Shown piece by piece: positions 1 to 7,127 of a DNA stretch of 59,153 nt. The DNA is from Selenomonadales bacterium UBA7018 (GTDB lineage: Bacteria > Bacillota > Negativicutes > Selenomonadales > Selenomonadaceae). Positions within the stretch are counted from its first letter, which is position 1. Every line of letters begins with the position of its first letter. The stretch lies in NCBI GenBank assembly GCA_002448305.1, contig DJWY01000034.1, positions 1-59,153 of the forward strand, in the 5' to 3' direction. The notes under the pieces are model-generated. The model made no database searches. It was not told the origin of the DNA and saw only the letters and a program-made list of their open reading frames with translations. Both the position numbers and the translations under genes were made by a program.

Positions 1-239
1 ATGGAATGTGCATTGGACAGAAAGATTTTTTTGCTAAATATTACGAAAGGACGAAATGTTGCTGGTATTGCAAGTCAGTCACCTAAAAGACACTTGCAAT
101 ATGTACCCGTACGTTAGCGGGGAATTTACGCCTGTGGAGAGTTACAGCAAACGTGAGTAGCTTTAGCGAAAGCGGATTCTATGAAGCAGGAATGGGACAT
201 TAAAGTTTTTATAACTTTTTATAAGTTCTCAGTAACGGA
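1..239 (+). pseudogene. Decayed 3' end of an IS200/IS605-family TnpB gene
   Basis: Reading frame 1 gives a peptide broken by an in-frame TAG (after VPVR) and a TGA. It ends with IYACGE, then ADSMKQEWDIKVF and a stop at 239. A Cys-Gly-Glu/Asp element followed by a MKQE tail is what I recognise as the C-terminus of IS605 OrfB/TnpB proteins. No zinc-ribbon or RuvC motif survives and the left part is outside the window. The fragment ends just upstream of the 247 gene, so an old insertion may have separated that gene from its operon. The assignment rests on a short motif only. Confidence 0.42.
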
Positions 240-246
240 ATGAGCT

Positions 247-573
247 ATGGAATTGGCACCAGTTGGAGTGCAAATGACTTACGCCAACGCTAACAACGCG
301 GCGCAGGTTCAGCACAATTTAAATCAAGCATCGGCTTTGCAACAGGACTTTCAAGCCGTGCGCGAGAAAAATGACGCCGAGCTTAAACAAAAACAAGTTC
401 GCAATAAAGAAGAGGCTGAAGGCAGAGTTATCAAGGACGACCCCGAAAGAAATAAGCGCAACGGTGGCGGCTATTATGCTAGAAGTCGCAGAGAGCCAGA
501 ACAATTCGAGGACGAAGACGAAGTTTATGCAGTAGACCCAAGACGCGGACATTTCTTGGATATTTCGCTTTGA
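247..573 (+). CDS. Small hydrophilic protein, probably flagellar-operon associated
   Basis: A 108-residue protein with no membrane segment. The N-terminal MELAPVGVQM stretch leads into a Gln/Ala/Asn-rich helical region (about residues 15-60). The C-terminus is charged, with Arg/Glu/Asp runs and a Tyr-rich patch. I recall similar small proteins from flagellar operons of Negativicutes, but no catalytic motif is visible, so the role is unknown. The ribosome binding site is weak. The next gene starts 22 bp downstream on the same strand and is SwrB/DUF6115-like, which supports the flagellar link. The TnpB remnant immediately upstream suggests the original operon is interrupted here. Confidence 0.7.
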   Translation: MELAPVGVQMTYANANNAAQVQHNLNQASALQQDFQAVREKNDAELKQKQVRNKEEAEGRVIKDDPERNKRNGGGYYARSRREPEQFEDEDEVYAVDPRRGHFLDISL

Positions 574-595
574 TAGCCGCTGAATTGGTGATGTA

Positions 596-1729
596 ATGAT
601 TATAGAATTAATGCTAATGCTAATCGTGGTCGGCGCGGGAATAGTTTTCGTTTCCTGGTCGAACACGCGCAGACGTAAACAAGACGCCCTAGAGCGTCGA
701 GAAGTCGAAGGCTCAACCGGCAAACTTAAACAGGAATTGGAACGGACAGCCAACGAAATAATTGAGCGCATGGAAAAACACGTCTCCCATTTGGAAACTA
801 TGCTGGACGAATCCGAACGCAATCGCATGCAACTTGAAGGGCGCGTCGCTGAACTCAAAAAAGTTCTCAAACGCGCAGAAGGGCAGTCGGGCGAAATTAA
901 AGACTTACTAGCGCGGCTAGAAGATTCAGGCGCGGAAGTCGATACCATGCAACGCAAAATGGAAAAGCTTGAACGCAGATTAAATGTTGTAATGTCAACG
1001 CCCTTTCCCGTTCAGCAACCAATTCAGCAACCAATACCGCAAATGACGCCGCCAATAATCAATCCGCTCATGACGCCGCCCGTCACCACGCCACCGCAAG
1101 TAACGACGGCTCCGCCCGCCCCGCCTATGAATCCTCTTGGACCAATCAAGATACCGCAACTTATTAAAACGCCGCCAATAATCGAAAGCGAGCCGGATAA
1201 AAACTTCGACAAAATTTTAGAAGAATCGCTAGCCGAGCCGCCTAAGCCCGAAGAAATTCCGCCGCGAGAATCAATCATCTTGTCGCCCGAAACTAAAAAG
1301 CCCGTCAAAGTAGTTGAGGCTGACCCCGTCAAAATCGAAGCGACACGCAAAAGATTAACTGAAGCATCAGCGGAAATGGCAGCGCACCCGCCCGAAGAAA
1401 TTCCCGAAGTTGCGCCAAAACCTTCAAAGAAAAAACAATCAAAACGTCCAAAACGCGACGTGAGAAAAGCGGCAATCGAAGCAATAAAAGCAGTCGAGAA
1501 ACAAAGCGAGCCGGAATCAAAGTCTGTTGTCGAACCGAAAAATTTTTCGCCGCCTGAAAAACTTCCGGAACGGCGCGACCTAAAATTGGAAACAACAGAC
1601 TCATCGATAATAAAGGAAATGTTATTGGCAGGAATGTCAGTCGAAGAAATTTCGCGAGAGACCGGACTAGGCAGAGGCGCGATAGAATTAATTCAAGAGA
1701 TGACCAGACGACAACTAAACAGAAAATAA
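596..1729 (+). CDS. SwrB/DUF6115-like membrane-anchored coiled-coil protein
   Basis: A 377-residue protein in three parts. Residues 1-22 form one hydrophobic membrane anchor followed by an Arg/Lys-rich stop-transfer patch. Residues about 25-125 are heptad-rich coiled coil. Residues about 135-280 are rich in Pro, Thr and acidic residues and look disordered. The last 35 residues (LLAGMSVEEISRETGLGRG) resemble the short helix-turn-helix-like tail of DUF6115 proteins such as Bacillus SwrB, which promotes flagellar basal-body maturation. The anchor at the cytoplasmic face and the small partner gene upstream fit such a role. Family membership is inferred from architecture and the tail; the middle is too low-complexity to help. 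A hairpin terminator follows directly. Confidence 0.65.
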   Translation: MIIELMLMLIVVGAGIVFVSWSNTRRRKQDALERREVEGSTGKLKQELERTANEIIERMEKHVSHLETMLDESERNRMQLEGRVAELKKVLKRAEGQSGEIKDLLARLEDSGAEVDTMQRKMEKLERRLNVVMSTPFPVQQPIQQPIPQMTPPIINPLMTPPVTTPPQVTTAPPAPPMNPLGPIKIPQLIKTPPIIESEPDKNFDKILEESLAEPPKPEEIPPRESIILSPETKKPVKVVEADPVKIEATRKRLTEASAEMAAHPPEEIPEVAPKPSKKKQSKRPKRDVRKAAIEAIKAVEKQSEPESKSVVEPKNFSPPEKLPERRDLKLETTDSSIIKEMLLAGMSVEEISRETGLGRGAIELIQEMTRRQLNRK

Positions 1730-1733
1730 AAAC

Positions 1734-1760
1734 TCCGCTCACTTGGGCGGAAATTTTTTT
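1734..1760 (+). terminator. Intrinsic terminator after the 596 gene
   Basis: A five-base-pair stem TCCGC/GCGGA (1734-1738 with 1747-1751) is followed by a run of seven T at 1754-1760. It lies four bases after the stop codon of the SwrB-like gene and ends that transcription unit. Confidence 0.7.
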
Positions 1761-1856
1761 GCTCTCTAATTCTTCCACCCACACTTAAGCCTCAAAGCTT
1801 GCCGAACCTACACAAAAGCGAAGGGGCGATTTCTTCTTGTATTAAAGCCTAAATTC

Positions 1857-1884
1857 TTGACAGATATATTTTAGCGTATAGAAT
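1857..1884 (+). promoter_or_regulatory. Sigma-70-type promoter of the first RTX gene
   Basis: A perfect TTGACA (1857-1862) and a TAGAAT box (1879-1884) are separated by 16 bp. A strong ribosome binding site (TAGGAGATGA, 1901-1910) precedes the ATG at 1917. Confidence 0.7.
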
Positions 1885-1916
1885 AGTACAAAATTTTTGA
1901 TAGGAGATGATTTATC

Positions 1917-4900
1917 ATGGCGGACGTAACGGTAAGAGCTGGCGCAAATGTCGGCACGGAAAGCGACGATTATCTTTATTCGCTGGAAATTGAGTGGGTA
2001 GAATCATCGCAGACGAGATATTACAGATACTACAACGCCCTGCGCGGTCTTGGTGGCGACGATAGACTTACGAATAATGCCGAGCTTGAAGACTATCTCA
2101 ACAACCTTGATGGCGGCGAAGGCTCCGATACCATTTCAAACTACAAAGGCATAAATCCCTTAATCGTCGGCGGTGCGGGCAATGATTCTATTCTTAACGG
2201 CGAATATAATAACAACGTCAATAACCCCACAATCGACGGCGGCGAAGGAGCCGATACCATTTCAAACTACGGCAATAATCCCTTAATCACGGGCGGCTCC
2301 GGCAACGATTCAATTTCTAACTCCGGCGATAAACCCACAATCATTAGCGGCATCGGCAACGATTACATTTCCAGTAGCGGCGACGACGCCACAATTACAA
2401 GCGGCGCAGGTTCAGACACCATTTCCAGTAGCGGCGACAATGTCACAATCGAGGCGGGCACGGGTAACGATTCTGTTTCCGCTTACGGCTCGGATATAAC
2501 TATTCGCGGCGGCGCAGGTGATGATTCGCTGCACGGCACCGGCGATACCAGCGGCAGTATCGACTCGATAATTTTGCTCGACGACACCATAGGCAACAAT
2601 TATTTTGAAATCAGTCACAGCACGAACGGTTCAATTATCGCGGGCGCAGGTGATGATAGCGTTCGCTCCGACAGTTTCAGTAAAAATCTTTTGATTGAAC
2701 TCGGCGAGGGCAATAACTCCGTCTCCAGTCACTACGACACCAACGTCACGATAAACGCCGGCGGCGGCAACGATTCAATTTATTTCTACATCGGAACTGG
2801 ACTTTCAATCGACGCGGGCGAAGGCGACAATTATATTTTCTCCTACTGCAGTACAAGCGATTTAGACATTGCAGACGTTACAGTTACAACGGGCGCGGGC
2901 TTAGATACGGTCGGAACTTACGGTAAACGCCTTTTGATTTCGACGGGCGCAGGCAACGATTCAATTAAACACGTCGGCGCAAATTCCACGATTTACGGCG
3001 CAGACGGCGACGACTATATTAACAATCACGACGGCGGGCGCGACTATGCAACCAATCCAACTATCGGCGCAAATAATTTAGTCGAAGGCGGCGCGGGCAA
3101 CGATACGATTGAGAACGCTTGCGATAGCGTCACGATTGACGGCGGTATTGGCGATGATTATATAAGTAGCGGCGCAGTCGACAAAGCTGTACTTATCGGC
3201 GGCGACGGCAACGACACCATTTCCAACACAGCCAATATAAATCGCGAACTCGCAACCAACACGACAATTATTGGCGGGGCGGGCGACGATTCAATTTATA
3301 ATATCGGCAATCAAATCACAATCACCGCAGGAGAAGGTAACGATACCATTTGGCTTGTCAGCGGTTATCGCAACAACGCAAGACAAGATAGCGGTAGCGA
3401 AAACGTCCTAATCAATTACACGGCGGGTGATGGCAACGACATTATTACCGGCTTCCGCGCAGATTCCACGCTTTCAATCGGCGGCGATAATTATTCTTCC
3501 GGCACTAGTGATAACGACGTTGTTTTAACTGTCGCTGGCGGCACGATAACTTTGACGGACGCCGCAACTTTGGACGCCTTAAACATTATCGGCACGCTCG
3601 AAAACGAAGGCAACATCATTAACAATACTAGAGACGAAATTATTATTGAGGGTTCAGCTTATGCCGACAATATCACAAACTCCGGCAAAAATGTTACGAT
3701 AAATGCGCTAGGCGGCGCGGACATCATAGAAAACGGCGGCAACTCTTGCGCAATCTATGCGGGCGAAGGTAACGACTTTATCGGCAACACGGGCGAGAAA
3801 ATCACAATCGATAGCTCCGCCGGTGACGATTCAATCAACAATCAAGGTAGCTCCGTCAGCGTTTCCGCCGGCGAAGGTTTGGACACTCTTTCTAATTCCA
3901 ATGGCTCTAACGTCACGCTTTCCGGCGGCGCAGGTACAGACACAATTACAAATTATCTCGGCTCCGACGGCTTGCTTGACGGCGGCTCCGATAACGACTT
4001 GCTAAATAACAGCGGCGTAAATTCTACAGTTCTTGGCGGCGCGGGCGATGATTCTATTGTCAGTAGCGGCGCAAGTGCGATTATCGACGCGGGCGACGGC
4101 AATGACGAAATAGAAAACAGCAGCGAAAATGTCGTTATCAATCTCGGCGCGGGCAATGACGAAATAGATAACACTGCCTCAAGCGTTACAGTCGATATGG
4201 GCGCGGGCGACGATTATATTGAGAACACCGGCGCGAACGTATTTATTCACGGCAACAGCGGCGCAGACTCTATCGAAAACGGCGGCTATAAATATCCCGG
4301 CGTCGGTTCGTACACTGTGCGCGGCGGCGACTCCGTCACAATGACCGGCGGCGAGGGCGACGATTGGATTTCAAACCTGCGCGGCGATTACATTTCGATT
4401 GACGCGGGCATTGGTAACGATACTATTTCAAACGGCGGCAACTACGCCACGATAACTGCTCTAGAAGGCAATAACGAAATTCGTAACGGCGGCGGCGTAG
4501 ATGCAGGCGGCGGCATTAGTTCAGCTATCACGACCGGCTCCGGCAACGACACAATTCTTGTTGGCGATTACGCCGATAACGTGACTGTCAACGCGGGCGC
4601 GGGTGATGATTACATAACCGCCGCGAAATATAATAACAGCGTCGAAGTTCACGCCGGAGAAGGCAACGACACTATCGGCGGTCTTTACTCCCATTACTCC
4701 ACGCTAGACGGCGGCTCCGGCGATGACTTAATCAGCGACTATTCTAATAATAACTCAATCGTCGGCGGCAATGGCAATGACACTATCAGCATTTCTTACG
4801 GCGGCGGAGGAGGCGAAAACCTCACAATCGACGCGGGCGCAGGGAACGATTCAATCAGCATGGAAGGCAATAATTCTTCAATAAGCGGTGGAGAAGGCGA

Positions 4901-7019
4901 CGATTATATTTACATTCGCAATAGCAACACAGTCAGCGGCGACGCAGGCAACGATTCCATTGAATTGCATATGTATGCCGAAGCTTTTATCAACTACGCG
5001 GCGGGCGACGGTAACGATATTATCGAAGGCTTCAGCGCGACAAGCACTCTAAGCATTGGCGGCGGCGAATATTCAAGCGTCATTAGCGGCGATAGCGTTA
5101 TTCTCGGCGTCGGAGAAAATTTAATCACGCTTGACGGCGCGGCAAGTCTGGAGACGCTGAACATTATCGGCACTTACACCACAGTTGCGCCGGTCATCGT
5201 GACGGGCATAAGCATAAACAGTTCAATCGATAATACTTTGCTTGAAGGCTCGGATTTAAACGACACTATCACCAACAGCGGCAACAACGTCACCATTCAA
5301 AGCGGCGCGGGCAATGATTCTATTTTAGGCGCAGTCCGTTCCAATGAAAACGTCACGATAGACGCGCTCGACGGCAACGACGCTATCGAGAGTTGGGGCA
5401 CGAACGTTTCAATCAATGGTGGCGCGGGTGATGATTCAATTCACATTTTCAACAATGAATTCGTCACAGTAGTAGCGGGCGCGGGCGACGACACGATTTT
5501 TAACACCGCCATTAAAACTTTGCTCGACGCGGGCGCAGGAAAAGATTTCATTCACAATGACCTTGAACTCGTCACGATAAATGCTGGCGCAGATGATGAT
5601 ACCATTGAGAATTACGGCGACAGCTTACAAGTCAATTACGCTTTAGGCGACGGCAACGATTTTATTGAGGGCTTCCGCGCAGATTCCACGCTGTCAATCA
5701 GCGGCGGAGAATATTCTTCTGTCACAAGCGGCGACGACGTGATTATCAGCGTTGGCGACGAAAAAATTTCTCTGATTGGCGCGGCGACTTTATCGGCGTT
5801 AAACATTGTCACTGGCGAAAGCGTTTCGACTGAAGGCGGTAGGGGCAAGGATACGCTCGAAGGCAAAGCAACTACTGACGACACTTTGACCGGCGGAAAA
5901 GACAAAGATTTATTCATCTATAGCGGCGGAAACGACACCATCACCGACTACGACAAGCAAGACACAATCGACACGGGCGAACTTGTTTATGAAAGCTACG
6001 CGATTAACGGCAAGGATTTAACTTTCAACTTCGGCAATGATAATTCCCTGACAATTCAAAATGCCGCGTCTAAACAAATTAATCTGAATTCAAACGCCAA
6101 CTACTACACAGCCGACGGCGTACTTGATAAACGGAAAAAATCTATTACGCTCCTCGCTACGACTGAAAGCTTTGTTGCCGATTCCAAAGTTATGACGATT
6201 GACGGCTCGGCGGCAACTTCGGCTATAAATATCACGGGCAATAAGAAGAAAAATTACATAGTGGCGGGCGCGAACGGCTCGACGATTTCCGGCGACAAGG
6301 GCAATGATACTTTAGTTGGCGGCTCCGGCGCAGATTTATTCATCTACGAGAACAAAACCGGCAAGGACATTATCGAAGGCTTCAGCGCGGGCGATTCAAT
6401 CAGCCTAGATAGTTCCGTTACGATTAAGGACGCTAAAGAACGAAGAGGCAATACCGTTCTAAAATTCAAGGGCGGCGCGTTGACTGTTAAGGATACGACT
6501 GAATTCAAATTGGGCGATACGCTTTATAGCGGCGGCGTTTTCGTTGCGGGCGACAGTGCAAAAGTTTATGGCTCGTACAGTGGCGCAGTCAGTCTTAGCA
6601 GTTATAGCGTTAATCACTTCGACGCCGCGCAGGGCAAGAAAAAATTGACGATAACCGGCACGGATTCAGCCAACTCGCTAATCGGCGGCAAGGGCAAAGA
6701 TATTTTAAATGGCGGCGCAGGTTCCGATTCGCTTTGGGGCGGCAAAGGAAATGACACGCTAACTGGCGGCGCAGGCTCCGACATTTTCATTTTTCAAGCC
6801 GGTAATGGCAAAGATTTTATAACCGATTACGCGCAAGGCGACTTGCTTACGATTCTAAACAAGAAAGGCGAGGCGGGCACCTTCAGCAAAGCAACTTTCA
6901 AAGATGCTACCTTGACGCTTTCAGTTAAAGGCGGCGGAAAAGTTATCCTTGCGACCGACCAAACACAATTCAATATCAACAGCACGACTTATACCAGACA
7001 GGGCAATACCTTAGTTTAG
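1917..7019 (+). CDS. Giant RTX-like calcium-binding repeat protein
   Basis: A 1700-residue acidic protein made almost wholly of glycine/aspartate nonapeptide-type repeats (GGAGNDSI, GEGNDTI and variants; more than 40 by eye). In RTX proteins such repeats form Ca2+-binding parallel beta-rolls outside the cell. There is no N-terminal signal peptide. Together with the hydrophobic/Asn-Thr C-terminal tail this fits type I (ABC) secretion, though no type I exporter is encoded in the window. A module of about 60 residues carrying ADSTLSI and an EYSS or similar motif recurs near residues 498, 1023 and 1238 and appears to separate repeat blocks. No catalytic domain is recognisable, so an adhesin, surface-layer or matrix role is the likeliest reading. 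It has its own promoter and heads the locus that contains the ATP-grasp and GT92 genes. Confidence 0.85.
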   Translation: MADVTVRAGANVGTESDDYLYSLEIEWVESSQTRYYRYYNALRGLGGDDRLTNNAELEDYLNNLDGGEGSDTISNYKGINPLIVGGAGNDSILNGEYNNNVNNPTIDGGEGADTISNYGNNPLITGGSGNDSISNSGDKPTIISGIGNDYISSSGDDATITSGAGSDTISSSGDNVTIEAGTGNDSVSAYGSDITIRGGAGDDSLHGTGDTSGSIDSIILLDDTIGNNYFEISHSTNGSIIAGAGDDSVRSDSFSKNLLIELGEGNNSVSSHYDTNVTINAGGGNDSIYFYIGTGLSIDAGEGDNYIFSYCSTSDLDIADVTVTTGAGLDTVGTYGKRLLISTGAGNDSIKHVGANSTIYGADGDDYINNHDGGRDYATNPTIGANNLVEGGAGNDTIENACDSVTIDGGIGDDYISSGAVDKAVLIGGDGNDTISNTANINRELATNTTIIGGAGDDSIYNIGNQITITAGEGNDTIWLVSGYRNNARQDSGSENVLINYTAGDGNDIITGFRADSTLSIGGDNYSSGTSDNDVVLTVAGGTITLTDAATLDALNIIGTLENEGNIINNTRDEIIIEGSAYADNITNSGKNVTINALGGADIIENGGNSCAIYAGEGNDFIGNTGEKITIDSSAGDDSINNQGSSVSVSAGEGLDTLSNSNGSNVTLSGGAGTDTITNYLGSDGLLDGGSDNDLLNNSGVNSTVLGGAGDDSIVSSGASAIIDAGDGNDEIENSSENVVINLGAGNDEIDNTASSVTVDMGAGDDYIENTGANVFIHGNSGADSIENGGYKYPGVGSYTVRGGDSVTMTGGEGDDWISNLRGDYISIDAGIGNDTISNGGNYATITALEGNNEIRNGGGVDAGGGISSAITTGSGNDTILVGDYADNVTVNAGAGDDYITAAKYNNSVEVHAGEGNDTIGGLYSHYSTLDGGSGDDLISDYSNNNSIVGGNGNDTISISYGGGGGENLTIDAGAGNDSISMEGNNSSISGGEGDDYIYIRNSNTVSGDAGNDSIELHMYAEAFINYAAGDGNDIIEGFSATSTLSIGGGEYSSVISGDSVILGVGENLITLDGAASLETLNIIGTYTTVAPVIVTGISINSSIDNTLLEGSDLNDTITNSGNNVTIQSGAGNDSILGAVRSNENVTIDALDGNDAIESWGTNVSINGGAGDDSIHIFNNEFVTVVAGAGDDTIFNTAIKTLLDAGAGKDFIHNDLELVTINAGADDDTIENYGDSLQVNYALGDGNDFIEGFRADSTLSISGGEYSSVTSGDDVIISVGDEKISLIGAATLSALNIVTGESVSTEGGRGKDTLEGKATTDDTLTGGKDKDLFIYSGGNDTITDYDKQDTIDTGELVYESYAINGKDLTFNFGNDNSLTIQNAASKQINLNSNANYYTADGVLDKRKKSITLLATTESFVADSKVMTIDGSAATSAINITGNKKKNYIVAGANGSTISGDKGNDTLVGGSGADLFIYENKTGKDIIEGFSAGDSISLDSSVTIKDAKERRGNTVLKFKGGALTVKDTTEFKLGDTLYSGGVFVAGDSAKVYGSYSGAVSLSSYSVNHFDAAQGKKKLTITGTDSANSLIGGKGKDILNGGAGSDSLWGGKGNDTLTGGAGSDIFIFQAGNGKDFITDYAQGDLLTILNKKGEAGTFSKATFKDATLTLSVKGGGKVILATDQTQFNINSTTYTRQGNTLV

Positions 7020-7061
7020 AGTTCTAGCGCGGCAAAAATGGCGGATGCGTTAACTATAATG

Positions 7062-7090
7062 TTGACAAGTTACGGCGTCAAAGTTAGTAT
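7062..7090 (+). promoter_or_regulatory. Promoter upstream of the ATP-grasp fusion gene
   Basis: TTGACA (7062-7067), a 17-bp spacer and TAGTAT (7085-7090). It lies in the 108-bp gap after the first RTX gene, so the three enzyme genes can be expressed separately from it. An AAAGGAGGAG ribosome binding site follows at about 7110-7119. Confidence 0.55.
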
Positions 7091-7127
7091 TAGAAAAAAA
7101 TTCTAGAATCAAAGGAGGAGTTGCCTC

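Noticed and set aside
100..246. Riboswitch upstream of the 247 gene
   Set aside because: I found no conserved aptamer core; the bases are better explained as the end of a TnpB gene.
319..957. 212-codon minus-strand frame opposite the first two genes
   Set aside because: It is a mirror of the coiled-coil gene with no start signal; the plus-strand products are coherent.
1917..7019. CRISPR-like array
   Set aside because: The regular DNA repeats are codon-level echoes of the glycine/aspartate protein repeats and vary in length and sequence; there are no unique spacers between constant repeats.
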